Shown piece by piece: positions 49,701 through 60,760 of a DNA stretch of 64,000 nt; the stretch's first letter is position 1; each line of letters begins with the position of its first letter. A model generated the notes under the pieces. The model saw only the letters and a list, made by a program, of their open reading frames with translations, was not told the DNA's origin and did not search any database. The stretch is from Mytilus trossulus (Eukaryota > Mollusca > Bivalvia > Mytilida > Mytilidae): positions 47,252,955-47,316,954 of the forward strand of contig NC_086375.1 in the NCBI RefSeq assembly GCF_036588685.1. The letters are read 5' to 3'. The position numbers and the translations under genes were made by a program.

Positions 49701-52700
49701 CTGGTACCATACTTTGCATTATTGTGTTCACTTAATTGAAAGATAGTTTCATTTGATTTGAGATCAGAATCAGAAATGTGAATGCTGTCTGTTTTATTGC
49801 TTAACATATCAATACATGTATTTTCTGGAATTGTTTTGCTTTGATCAAAATTTATAGATGTAGCACCAAGATCTTCTGAACCTGTTTTCATAAACATATT
49901 TGAATTTGACACACACACATCATCTGTTTGACATTGGAAGTTAGCACCATCATGAATTCCAATTCCACAACAACCATGGCAACAAGTATCTACATTGTTT
50001 ACTGATTCATTTATAAAACATATATCTATAACTGTGGTTTTACTAAAATTTGTTGCATCAGACTCAAGATCCTCAGGAGCTTCAACAAAATCTATTTCAA
50101 CATTATCAGGGTGAACACAATCTGATGCTTCAGAAAATTCTAATTGGTTCATTAAATCTTTGGCACTGCTGTCAGTTGATTCTTGATTTGAAAAACATGT
50201 TTCTTTAATATTTTGTATATTAGAGTCAAAAAAGTCCTGAGCTTCAGAAGAAGTTGAAGAATTTACTACTGTTTTATAAAGGTCATTCGAAGTATTCTCA
50301 GGATTTTGATAATCAGCAGATCTATGATTATCCAATGAGTATGTTTTTATTCCTGCTAAACCTATTGATTCATATTCTCTAGTTGACAATATAACTTCTT
50401 CATCTAAATCAGTTCTTGCATTATTTTCCGGTAATTGCAAGTCACTTCTTATATCAACAGCTCCATCTACTGCTGAAGCATCTTTGCCTCCATTTGTCAC
50501 ATGATCAGTTTCTTTCTTTTCCTGTTGTTGATCTACCTTTTCTAATGTAGTTTTGAATTCCAGTAAACATTTATATAGTTCATCATTCTTTGGATCCTTT
50601 GGACCTTCAGCTTTGTTGTAGAATGACAAAACAAGTTCTATCATGGCAGGTAATGAATACCCTGCCAAACTCAATATAGCTATCAGGTTAATCTGTAAGT
50701 AAATAAAATATACATACTGAATCAGTACTACTGAGGATTATGAATATGAATTAGGTAATTATTCTCACATATATCTTAGATATACATGATATAGGTCAAC
50801 AATGAATTTGAGTGTTCATCAGAATAAGAATTCCAAAAAGATTTAAATACAGAAGGGTTTAAAACCAAGAAAAAGAGTTGTCTACAAATTTTGTTTTCCC
50901 TCAATCATGTCAATCTATGAAAATTGATTACCATAACAATAAAAGAAACCAGTATAAACATTTAAAGTCAGTTACATTGGTTTTTTTTTAATAATTATAA
51001 ACAAGAGTGAAGCAACACCTGGTAAAACTTTAATTTGATAGAATGAAGCAGATACTCCTTTTACCACTGGTACATGTATGCAGGGTCCATACAATAACAC
51101 ACATAAAATGTAGATATTCCAATGACAACAAAACTTTTATGATTGCTGTAGTACTTTGCCTTGTTTTGGCGCAATCACCATCAGGATAAAAGTAATAGAA
51201 AGAAATCTGTCGTTGTTTTAAAATAATAGATATCCTTAACTCAAATAAATTCCTGATGTTTTTCTTTTCTGTTTTTAATTTGTTTGTTATGGAAGGCTGT
51301 AAAGTGTCCAACTGATGTGTAGAAATTCCAAATTATCTCCCTTTCAATTTCGGTGGATCATCTCACTGGCAATTACTGTTTGGATTGATACTTTTTTGGC
51401 TTGTCGGTGAAAAGGGGCTTGTCAGTGAATTCAAAGTATAAACTATTCATTTGGGCGATAAATTTTCTCAATGAAGTATGAGATTGTACAACAAAGTGGT
51501 TATTTTTTGTGGATTTTACTCAATTTTTAAATATGTCATAATCAACCTCTGAATGAAAATTTCCATGTTTACAGAATACTACATTGTTATTGTGTGTTCA
51601 TTGATTTTTGTTTTGATCTAAATTAATGCTTTAGAGCAAGTAACATTTGATTTCTTTTTCTTATTATGAAAAACATATTTTGTATGATTGATTGATTGTT
51701 GGTGTTTTAAAGCCACTTTTTAAGTGCCACTTTTAGGCTATTTTGTGGCTGCCAGTTTTTATTGGTGGAGGAAGCTGGAGTGCCTGGAGAATACCACTGA
51801 CCTTTGATATGAAAGCTGACAATCTTACACATTTTACATACTGTAAATTCAGAAATTAATGCGAGGTTTTTTTATTGCTAAAAATGTGACAGACTTGTAA
51901 ACGCAATAATTTAAATTCACATTTTGAATCACTTTATATGAATTAAACAGGATTTTTCTCAAATTTCATAAAAATCAAAATCGCATTTAAGTCTATAAGG
52001 ACTAAATCACAATAATAAATGCACGCAATAATTTTTGAATTTACAGTATATAATGTAATTTGAGATGTTTATGGAGTTCATTTTGTACATACAGATGTCC
52101 ATGATAAGTTGACATTCTTTAGAGTAGGTCCAGTAAGTGATGTCAGATGTCGGACTGCTGTAGCTGTAATTCCTCGACAACCAGACACATCAACGCTTAT
52201 CAATGAACACTCATAATGATGGCTTGTATCATGCTGTAAATGAATTAACAATTAATCGTTTAGTTATTTAAAATCTTGTCATACAAATTAAATTCCTTCG
52301 CAAAAATTTAGTCATAAGTTTTGCAATATAAGACAGGTTTTTAAGGATTCAGTTGACCCAAAATTTCATATTTATAGCCATAGCAAACATATTACTACTT
52401 CAAACAGTACACTAACTAATTGTTATTAGACCTATAAAAAAAAAACAATTGAGAAAGAGGAATAGTAATTCAAAAACTTAAAGTGTAACAACCTAAACAA
52501 ATTACTACTTCAGCTTTGTTTATACAAAATAATTTAGATTTATAGAATCTATTTTGAAAAAAAAATCCTTGCTATTTTTATTTTAACTTAAAGTATCTTA
52601 CTGATGGTGTGAACTCTCGTTCTTTCTGGAGCTCCTCATTTAGAAGGAATACGGTTTCTGTTAGGCTGTCACAACTAGAAACATTCAAATGTTGTAATGT

Positions 52701-54422
52701 TGGTATATGTCGTAGAGCACTCTGAAAAAAAGGAAAAGAAAAACATATATCACTTGATCTAATATAATCACTGTCATATTAAGGTTGACAATCAATTTAT
52801 TTACAAAACCTTTTTTCTAATACCAAAATCAACTCAACTGTATATTATCACACGAAAAATTAACAGATTCACTTCTAGTTACTTTGTTTCCATCTCTTAA
52901 AATATTATATAAGGTGTTTTATCATTCTAATATGACGAAAAGCTTTGAGTAAACACATGTGGTAAAATATGAATATATTGTATGTCAGCTGATTTGGAAA
53001 GTCATGACTTGTTTGGGCTATTGCGTGTGATAAAATATTTAAGGGCCAATCTGTGGTCAAATCAAGATAATTTCAAGCCCCCATCGATTATTCTTTAATG
53101 ATTAGCATTTATAAAAGAGTTGTATCATATTCATTAAAGAGAGCATATAATTTTGGTATAAGTGTATATATTTTTGCTTAGACAGTTTGTACACACAACT
53201 GCAAAATGCTGCACTGCTTTTGGCTGTGATCTAGAGTCTAAATGATTATGCTTGCAATATATAGTTTTTAAATGTAAAAAAAAAAAAAAATCCCTACCTA
53301 CCTACCCAACTGCTGATGGTGTGAGTCGGCAATGCCAAACAAACAATTTTTTAAGGGTGGCCTTATACCTAATTTTCATGGTTCTAACTTACTTTAACAA
53401 CTTGGTCTGACACATTATGACAAGATTCTAAACATAGAGCTGTAATACTAACTCCCAATCTCCTCCATAACACAAACTGTCCAGGGGACATCAACTGATC
53501 ACATTCCTTTAAAGAAATCTTCTGTAAATGCGGACATCTGTAAAAGAATATTACAAAATAAAAAACAATATAATATCTAGAAACTAAAAGATGATAAAAA
53601 ATGTATAAAATCCAGCTGCAGTTATTTAAAAGATGCCAAAATTACTTTTAAAAGATAACCAAAAACTTATAAACAACCATCTGCAGATGATCTAAGAAAT
53701 AACCATATCACATTTTTCTGTGTTTTTTTTTTTTAGATCTTATGCAGAATGTTAGTCATAAGAATACTACAATGTATCATGACTACATGTATATATAACA
53801 CAAGCAAATTACTTTAGAATGATGTAATTTAGTAGATATCATATTGTGCGTTTCTGATTTCCATAATTTCTTCAGAAGTAAAAAACTAGTTTTAGAAGAT
53901 CATCCCCACCAAAATAAGAATTAAGTAAAGAATATTTCACATAATAATAACAATTCATACTTTTTTTTTATTATTCATGACACAAAAATCAAATTGTCTT
54001 CAAAGTCTAAATAAATCAAATCCAAAAAAAGACCAGAACAAGTTATGGACCTAAAGTCTAAGGAATTGTGACCTATGCATAAAGATACATTATCAAATAA
54101 ATGATTATAAATTGTGTCACTTCACTCACTTTTTTATGACTTCAGTCAATCCAAAGAAGGTCAACTGTGGCAAGCATTTATCTACTTTAAGCTCCCTCAA
54201 ATGACATGGCACAACAGCTTTCAGTATTCTATCAGTTACTTTTTCTGAATAAAACTGCAACAAGATAATCAACAAATCCTCTGCAACAGCAGAAAATACT
54301 CCATCTTCTAACAGTGTCAACAGATATTCTGTAAATTTAGGGTTTGTTTCTTCTACAAAATCTAGTAACACATGACTACTTGCTAAAGTTGAAACGCTTT
54401 TCAGGGATGGCACCATTGCCAT
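43758..54422 (-). CDS. Leucine-rich-repeat protein with large acidic insert
   Basis: Ten coding exons: 54130-54422, 53393-53537, 52602-52721, 52093-52233, 48856-50692, 47912-48042, 47293-47554, 46699-46812, 45444-45544 and 43758-43988. They sum to 3375 nt, 1124 residues, with all phases joining. Residues ~75-240 and ~770-1100 are cysteine-type leucine-rich repeats (ALCLESCHNVSD, LQHLNVSSCDSL, FEELDLSWCDEVT, LQILELEYCDCVDD), as in RNI-like/AMN1/FBXL proteins. Between them, one 1837-nt exon encodes ~500 acidic, Ser/Asp/Asn-rich residues, probably disordered. No F-box is evident at the N-terminus, and no signal peptide or membrane segment. Such proteins are often intracellular adaptors, for example in ubiquitin ligases; that role is only an inference. 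A 3' splice site 32 nt before the ATG implies a non-coding upstream exon. Confidence 0.85.
44220..44560. repeat. Old dispersed repeat ('gtctgtccctcagtctgtca')
   Basis: 'tatacccgaatgtaggatat' leads into a pyrimidine-rich 'gtctgtc' run and then paired 'ctgaaactttggtgaaagag' and 'catgaaacattgaacataat' segments that resemble each other ~130 bp apart. This looks like two diverged units in the last intron of the LRR gene. Confidence 0.4.
44975..45403 (+). repeat. Longest copy of the 'gccaatgagacaact' dispersed repeat
   Basis: It runs from about 'accactgtcccaggctaggg' through 'ggagcctgtaattgtgtggt', 'gtatgggctttgcttattgt' and 'gtacggtgacctatagttgt' to 'attggcaatcataccacatc'. Shorter copies, in both orientations, lie at 19573, 21844, 23910, 28597, 44888, 60527 and 61312. 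No open frame is shared. I recognise the family as very abundant in Mytilus (memory, unchecked). It lies in an LRR gene intron. Confidence 0.8.
45829..46415. mobile_element. 587-bp inverted-repeat element with an inner palindrome
   Basis: The left end 'aaaggagtaggtccggtaag' mirrors the right end, whose reverse complement is 'aaaggagtaggttcagtaag'. Inside, 'gaaagtggccgcatccgtgt' (46063 on) pairs with 'cgaatgcggccactttc' (46158 on), a second inverted pair about 65 bp apart. The frame at 46004-46201 reads through the inner palindrome and is not a gene. It lies in an LRR gene intron. Confidence 0.75.
48100..48260. repeat. Short palindrome-rich repeat in LRR gene intron
   Basis: 'actcgagacaggtaaatttt', then 'aatttaaagtccgagccgtc' and 'ggcgaggaatttaaaatt', then 'actgtcgag' form imperfect nested inverted pairs centred near 48192. 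It is probably a small interspersed element. Confidence 0.4.
49233..49412 (-). repeat. 60-bp coding tandem repeat in the LRR gene insert
   Basis: Three 20-residue units of the form NIDDKGIKLSDDNLNFKQNK lie near the end of the acidic insert. Each is 60 bp, so copy-number change keeps the reading frame. DNA similarity between units is high, which suggests recent expansion. Confidence 0.8.
51839..52049. mobile_element. 211-bp MITE ('actgtaaattcagaaatta')
   Basis: The ends 'tactgtaaattcagaaatta' and the reverse complement of 'taatttttgaatttacagta' pair at all but one or two positions, with 'TA' on both flanks. There is no open frame. It lies in the LRR gene intron, between exon 5 (to 50692) and exon 4 (from 52093). 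Confidence 0.75.
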
Positions 54423-54606
54423 CTTAAATGTCTTTCAAGCAGTTGTTCTTTAACCTAAAAGAATATAAGAAGTTAAAATTTATATCGCAATCTGAATTTT
54501 TAATAAGATTTTCATTTAAAATTTGAAGTTGTATTTTCAACATTATAATTTTATGCAGTGAACAAGAATATATATGCAAAATGTTTTTTTTTTATAGATT
54601 ATAACC

Positions 54607-54718
54607 GTTATTTAAGAATTAAATGCTTCTTGTTGTAACATTATTGGGGTGTAAAAGAGTTGACCGAAGTACATTTTCCGCGCTTCATTCACGGTCAACA
54701 CCTTTACAACCCTATGAA
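54607..54718. repeat. 'gaagcattcaattctta' repeat copy upstream of the LRR gene
   Basis: 'ttaagaattaaatgcttctt' then 'attattggggtgtaaaagag' and 'ttgaccgaag' matches, inverted, the repeat at 62860-63018. Here a second 'cggtcaacacctttacaa' forms an inverted pair with 'gtaaaagagttgaccg'. Confidence 0.65.
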
Positions 54719-55001
54719 GTTGAAAAAAAGAAACTTTCAATACTTATAAAATTTTACACATTTTGGGATCATGAAAAAATGATTTTATCAAAGTTTTATT
54801 TAATTTACATGTATCTATTAATGACACACATTTTGGTGAAATATATAGGTATGTTCAAGACAAGATTTTTTTTTAAATTTATCATTCTGTTTCAAGATTC
54901 ACAGGTACACAATGTATACATGTAATTCTTAATAAATTATTCCTATATTCATGATGATGAGATTTGGTTCATATCCGGTAGTTTGTTCCAGTCGGTAATA
55001 G

Positions 55002-58000
55002 TTCTTTTTAAACTGGAAAGTCTTTGATAAACCCAGGATAGGCAGAAAAGGTGGAGGAGTAGCAATATGTGTGAGGGAAAACAATGGAAAATTTGTTGCT
55101 ATTGAAACAGACATCTATAACAGCTTGGAATATGAATCAGTAGCAGTAAATATTACAACTGACAAAGGCATAAAGTTTGCACTGCTGTGCCCATACATAC
55201 CACCAGAAAGATCTGACCAAATAGAAAAACTGTGTTCTAAACTCGAAGACGTAAAAAGCAATATTCCCTTGATTATTGCAGGAGACTTAAACGCCAAAAG
55301 TCAAGAATGGAGAAACATCAAAACTAACAAAGCTGGTGAACTAAAAGAGAACATGCTAACCAAACAAGACATGATCTGCATAAACGATGGCCAGCCAACA
55401 CGAAGGAATTCAGACTCTGTTATAGATCTTATGCTGATGAACTCCAATTTCCAACATAATATGATAAGTTGCGACACTCTTTCACACGAGACCATCAGAT
55501 CTGACCATATCAGTATCCTTACTAATCTACGTGTTTGCTCTGAAGATAATTGGGGAACACCAAAGAAAATATGGCAACTTAACAAGGTAGATTGGGAAGA
55601 GTGGAAACGTGTCACAGAAGAAAGGTTTGGTGAATGGTTGGAAAACAGGCCAGCAAATAACAACTCAGTTGACCATATTTACCAGTCATTTGCTGACATC
55701 ATAAATGCAACACAAAAAGAAATGATCCCATATAAAGAAATTAAACCAAGAAAACACCAAAAGCCATGCTGGTGGAGTAGCTCAGTAACATCTGCCAAAA
55801 AACACCTAAATCACTGCCAGAAACAATACAGAATGAGGAACATTCCACAAAACAAACAAAGACTCATCATTGCAGAAGACAACTTTGACAAGGCAAAGGA
55901 AGATGCACAAGAAGAATGGAGTAATAACCTCGTAAACCAACTAAATCAGGCTAAAAACTCAAAAGACTTCTGGAACACGTACAAAAAGATGTCCAGGAAA
56001 ACAGAAGATAACTCAGTACTCCCATTAATTGTTGAAAATAAAGATCCAATATTTGACAACAAAAGTAAAGTTGAACTTCTACAAAAAAATTTCTTTGGAG
56101 GTAGCCACCTAAAGGATGAGTCATTTGATAAAGAATTTTATGATAGTATCAACAAAGAATACAAAGAACTAAATAACATGTATCAGGCAGCAAATGAAAC
56201 AGATCAACATAGAGAAGGCTTTGATAGAGAAATAGACAAAGACGAGGTAGAAGCAGCTATATACCGCCTTCGCACGGGGACTGCCCCAGGACCAGATCAG
56301 CAGTTTGCTGAATTCTATAAGCATGCAGGTGACAAATTTACAGAAGCCTTAGTAACAATGATGAACATCATATGGCAAAAAGGGGAATTACCAACAGAAT
56401 GGAAAATGGCAGATGTAAAATTTCTAAGAAAACCAGGAAAAACCAGCTATTACTCATCCTCTTCTTACAGACCAATCAGCCTAACTTGCATTATATGCAA
56501 ACTAATGGAGAGAGTCATCCTAGAACGCATTGTGGCATATATTGAGGGTCACAGATTGATTGATTTAACTCAAGAAGGGTTCAGAAAGAATCACTCAACC
56601 ACCAATGCTCTACTTCGGTTAGTCCAAACAATAGCTGATGGTTTCAATGAGGATGAATCAACTCTTGCATGGCTAGTGGACCTTGAAAAGGCATATGACT
56701 CAATATGGCGTGAGGGGTTAATGATCAAGCTGCATAAACTTGGGATAAAGGGAAAAACCTGGTTATGGATAAACAGCTTTCTCACAAATCGAACAGCCAG
56801 ATGTATGCTGAATAACTTCTTTGGAGAACAATTTGATACCAAAATCGGCTTGCCACAAGGGTCAGTACTTTCACCCACCTTGTTTAACATATTCATAGCT
56901 GATATAATGGATAACACAAAAGGAGAAAATTGCAAGTTTGCAGATGATGGCACTTTATGGCATAAGGGGAAAGACATAAAGGAAATGAAAGAAAGAACTT
57001 CAGAGGATGTCAAAACTATTTTAAAATGGACAGAAAAATGGAGAATTAATGTAAACCTGGAAAAGCGTGAAGTATGCCTATTCTCAAAAGGCAACACAGA
57101 TGCAGAGCAGAAAACATTAAAAGTCAACTCCTTCTCCTATAGATATAGTCCAACACCGAAGCTACTTGGAGTAACTCTAGACGAGAAGCTTAAATTTGAC
57201 ACCCACATCAATCTGATGCAGAAGAGGGCAAATAATGCAATATATGTAATTAGAGATATTAAGGGCATGGGAGGAATATCAAGATCAAAACTACTCCAAA
57301 TATACAACAGCATGGTTAGATCTACATGTATCATGGAGTATGCATGCCCAGTCTGGCAAATAACATCTGCAGAGAATATGAAGAAATTAGAAGCTGTACA
57401 AAGAAAAGGCTTGTCAATATGCCTAGGACTACCAGGAACATCAGGTAGAGAGGCAATGGAAGTTGAAGCCAACATACAACCCATAGACCTCAGAATAGAG
57501 GAAATATCAGTACGTGAACTGGCAAAAATACAATCAAAGAACATAGCAGAACCAATTAAACAACAACTAGAACAGTATTTAACAAACAACGCAATCTATG
57601 AACAACAGGATTCTCCATTTGGTAAAGCTATAAACCAATCCATAGACATGTTCAAAGCCACAAAAGTTGACATCAAACTTATAGAACCAGAATTCACATA
57701 CAAAGCTGGTGTAGATGTCATGCTAAGGAGATCACCAAGTTATTGGAGTCGTCTAGGTAGCTCAAAGAACAGAACAGCCGAACAAACTGTTGAAAGTAAA
57801 CAGGTTGTAAAGGACCTATTAGGAGACAGCACAGACTCAACAGTAGTGGCATTCACTGATGGTTCATGTCAAGGTAACCCGGGACCATGTGGGGCAGGAG
57901 CAGTAGTATATTCTGGAAATAGCCAAGGCATAAGTCTAAAGAGGCCAGTAGCTAATAGAGGATCGATACTTCTTGCTGAACTAGTAGCCATACTAATGGT

Positions 58001-58769
58001 CCTGGAGCACTGTATAACGACTATAAAGGACCAGTTTTCTGAGCTTAAAATACTGTCAGATAGCCAGACTGCTGTAGGCATCTTGACTCTGAACTGGAAA
58101 TCTTCTAACTACATCGACACAATTACTGATATCAAAGAATGCATGGGAACGCTCTCAAGACACGGCATACTAACAACCCTATCTTGGATCCCAGGCCATG
58201 CTAATATAGCCGGGAACGAGATAGCGGACCAGTTGGCAAAAGACGCTGCAAAAGAGGCCTCATCACTAAATGATCAGTATAATGTCATAACCATGTCAGA
58301 TGTAAGATGTGCAGTCAAGATGTCTACAAAACTCAAATGGCAAAGCAGATGGACAATTAGTGAAACTGGAAGACAGCTTTTCAACCTAATTCCTATCGTT
58401 GGTAAGGACGCACAACTAGACAAGCCTAACAACCAAATAGGAAGAATATTGTCAGAAATAAGAACGGGCTACAGCAGACTTAACAAATACAGAAACCAAA
58501 TCGGTCAATCCCTCACGCCATATTGTGAATGCGGAGAAGAAGAAACATCAGAACACTTCCTGCTATACTGCCCAAGATACCAACAAGAAAGAGAGGACAT
58601 GCGAAGACAAATGGAACTACTTAACATCGATCCAACAAATATACAGTCAATACTAGCACCACCAAAAAGAGAAACCTACGAAGCAACATCGCAAATTGTA
58701 GGGGAATATATTACAAAATCAGGGAGATTCCAAGAACTTGCAATCCCTGATTCCCGATCCTGCGCCTAA
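55002..58769 (+). CDS. LINE ORF2: endonuclease (partial), reverse transcriptase, RNase H
   Basis: The frame is open from 55002 (after TAG at 54999) to TAA at 58767. Recognisable protein begins near GRKGGGVAICVRE (about 55041). In order: the C-terminal part of an APE-type endonuclease (GDLNAKSQEW, SVIDLML, SDHISIL); reverse transcriptase with APGPD, LVDLEKAYDS, GLPQGSVLSP and the FADD catalytic box; RNase H with FTDGSCQGNPG, LAELVAIL, ILSDSQTAV and GNEIADQLAKDAA; then a CxCG...H...C zinc-knuckle-like end (YCECGEEETSEHFLLYCP). RNase H after RT points to the I group of LINEs. The first ~70 endonuclease residues and any ORF1 are absent, so the copy is 5'-truncated and probably immobile, though no stop or frameshift breaks the rest. 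It lies head to head with the LRR gene. Confidence 0.93.
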   Translation, partial: FFLNWKVFDKPRIGRKGGGVAICVRENNGKFVAIETDIYNSLEYESVAVNITTDKGIKFALLCPYIPPERSDQIEKLCSKLEDVKSNIPLIIAGDLNAKSQEWRNIKTNKAGELKENMLTKQDMICINDGQPTRRNSDSVIDLMLMNSNFQHNMISCDTLSHETIRSDHISILTNLRVCSEDNWGTPKKIWQLNKVDWEEWKRVTEERFGEWLENRPANNNSVDHIYQSFADIINATQKEMIPYKEIKPRKHQKPCWWSSSVTSAKKHLNHCQKQYRMRNIPQNKQRLIIAEDNFDKAKEDAQEEWSNNLVNQLNQAKNSKDFWNTYKKMSRKTEDNSVLPLIVENKDPIFDNKSKVELLQKNFFGGSHLKDESFDKEFYDSINKEYKELNNMYQAANETDQHREGFDREIDKDEVEAAIYRLRTGTAPGPDQQFAEFYKHAGDKFTEALVTMMNIIWQKGELPTEWKMADVKFLRKPGKTSYYSSSSYRPISLTCIICKLMERVILERIVAYIEGHRLIDLTQEGFRKNHSTTNALLRLVQTIADGFNEDESTLAWLVDLEKAYDSIWREGLMIKLHKLGIKGKTWLWINSFLTNRTARCMLNNFFGEQFDTKIGLPQGSVLSPTLFNIFIADIMDNTKGENCKFADDGTLWHKGKDIKEMKERTSEDVKTILKWTEKWRINVNLEKREVCLFSKGNTDAEQKTLKVNSFSYRYSPTPKLLGVTLDEKLKFDTHINLMQKRANNAIYVIRDIKGMGGISRSKLLQIYNSMVRSTCIMEYACPVWQITSAENMKKLEAVQRKGLSICLGLPGTSGREAMEVEANIQPIDLRIEEISVRELAKIQSKNIAEPIKQQLEQYLTNNAIYEQQDSPFGKAINQSIDMFKATKVDIKLIEPEFTYKAGVDVMLRRSPSYWSRLGSSKNRTAEQTVESKQVVKDLLGDSTDSTVVAFTDGSCQGNPGPCGAGAVVYSGNSQGISLKRPVANRGSILLAELVAILMVLEHCITTIKDQFSELKILSDSQTAVGILTLNWKSSNYIDTITDIKECMGTLSRHGILTTLSWIPGHANIAGNEIADQLAKDAAKEASSLNDQYNVITMSDVRCAVKMSTKLKWQSRWTISETGRQLFNLIPIVGKDAQLDKPNNQIGRILSEIRTGYSRLNKYRNQIGQSLTPYCECGEEETSEHFLLYCPRYQQEREDMRRQMELLNIDPTNIQSILAPPKRETYEATSQIVGEYITKSGRFQELAIPDSRSCA

Positions 58770-59290
58770 ACAAGTATACCAAAGTACCGCGAGATATTAC
58801 CTCGAGCAACGGTGTACCATAAGAGGAGGAAGATAGCACACAGAGAACAGTAGTGTCAATTATTGACCTTAGGATCAGGATCAGGTTCTTGGAAAATATG
58901 ATTCTTTTCTGTACTGTGTTTTGCAGGATGGAATTTGGAAGCTGTTCGAATTAGAATGTCTTGTTTGTCTTTTTTGAGGAATTAATTTATTATTTTTAGG
59001 AATTGCAACCTTTTCGTGTTCAATTTTGTCTGTTTATCTACTGACTCTACTGTATGTTAGCTCTATCCATTCCTTTTAATATTTACATCTCATATCATTC
59101 ATACTTACAATTTATATATTATAAACTATATTTAAGACTTTCTATCTACTTACAAATAAACAGATATATGTTAAGTCAACCGAGTGTACCTGGTCTCTTC
59201 TACCATATCTACAACTACATTTGTAGTTTTGAACCACTACAGCACAAATTAAATTACATGGTAGCTTTCTAAGCTTATAAGTACGTGGAA
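58770..59290 (+). mobile_element. Probable LINE 3' untranslated region
   Basis: No gene is seen. The sequence after the ORF2 stop has no poly-A end at once. An AT-rich 'tataatataaatatatctat' near 59300 or the repeated 'aggatcaggatcagg' near 58871 could mark the 3' end. The boundary is not resolved and no target duplication was found. Confidence 0.3.
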
Positions 59291-59859
59291 GATTGCCTTG
59301 TATAATATAAATATATCTATCTAAAATGTAATTTTCTTACCAATTTGTACGTAATCAAAGTACGCAACAATATTCAATGATAAGGGAGGGGGGCCAAAAT
59401 CTCCAATGTAAACAACACGAAAGGACAGGAAGAACCCAGAAGAGAGCCGAAAGAAGCTGCAACTAATTACCGTAGAATAGTAAAAAATAAGAGAGTACCA
59501 GGATGTACGATAAATCAAATAATATGACCAGAAACATATAATATATTATAGTTCTCGATCTATATAACAAAATCAAATAAACGAATAGTTTTATCAAAAT
59601 TAAATTGAATTGAATTATATAAATAATACATGAATATAGAAAGGAATAAATATTTCTAAAATTTTGGAATCTCAAAATGTACTACGTTCCGGCGCTTTTG
59701 GGCAGAGACATATATATGTGTATATATGTCTCTGTTTTGGCTGATTGATTTGTATAGTATTTCTCACTACAATTGTCCAAATATTAATTTTGCTTTCATT
59801 ATGAATAAATCAAGAGAGAAACTCGTATCAAAGAAAAATCTCTGAGCATGTAAATATCA

Positions 59860-60527
59860 TAAATAGTTTCTGTGATACAGCATGACATGTGAAAACCGCC
59901 TTTTTTTTTTTAACAAAAACTCAATAACTCTAATATAAAATTTTAAATCAGCACTAAAAATTATACAGATCTTTAAAAGATTAATATAACTATAAAGAAG
60001 AAAGAAAAGTTTTAAGCAATAATCATATTGTTTTTAGATACGGCGGGACATGTGACCCCCCCCCCCCTTTCTTCTTTTTTTTTTTTTTATAAATATCACT
60101 AAAATAAAATTTCGAATCAAAACCAGAAAGTAAACAGATTTTTAGATTAATATCAAAAGTGTGTTAAGTTTTAAGCAATAATTATATATCGTTTTTGAGA
60201 TACAGCGCGACATGTAACCTCTCCCCCTTTTTTGGCAAAATACTCAAATACTCAAAATTAAAATTACTATTCATCAACAAAAAGTATACATATCTTAAGA
60301 TTAATATAACGAAGAGGTGTGTAAGTTTTGAGCATAAATCATAAATCGTTTTTGAGATACAGCGCGACATGTAAAAAAAACTCTCCCTTTTTTACAAAAT
60401 ACTCAATATTAAACAAAACAAAATTTTGAATCATCACCAAAAAGTATACAGATTTTGAGATTAACTAAGAAGTGTGTAAAGTTTTTAGCAATAATCATAA
60501 ATCGTTTTTGAGATATGGCGCGACACA
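59860..60527 (-). repeat. ~160-bp satellite units, inverted relative to MED6 intron 5
   Basis: 'gatacagcgcgacatgtaa' or variants recur near 59874, 60037, 60197, 60357 and 60513, a period of about 160 bp. In reverse complement each unit reads like those at 35750-36500, for example 'tttatgattattgctaaaaa' and 'tatactttttggtgatgatt'. A 12-base C run begins at about 60057. Confidence 0.85.
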
Positions 60528-60760
60528 ACTATAGGTCACCTTACGGCTTTCAACAATGAGCAAAGCCCATATACCGCATAGTCAGCTATAAAAGGTCCCG
60601 ATAAGACAATGTAAAACAATTCAACCGAGAAAACTAACGGCCTTATTTATGTAAAAAAAAAATGAACGAAAAACAAATATGTAACACACAAACAAACGAC
60701 AACCACTGAATAACAGGCTCCTGACGTGGCCGGGTACTTATACATCCCGACACAAAACGA
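60527..60760 (-). repeat. Inverted copy of the 'gccaatgagacaact' dispersed repeat
   Basis: 'caactataggtcaccttacg' through 'acgacaaccactgaataaca' and 'ggctcctgac' is the reverse complement of about 45125-45345. It abuts the satellite directly. Confidence 0.8.

Noticed and set aside
59321-59675. Short minus-strand frames with hydrophobic residues
   Set aside because: AT-rich sequence gives Phe/Ile/Leu/Tyr-rich frames by chance. No start context, splice sites or homology.
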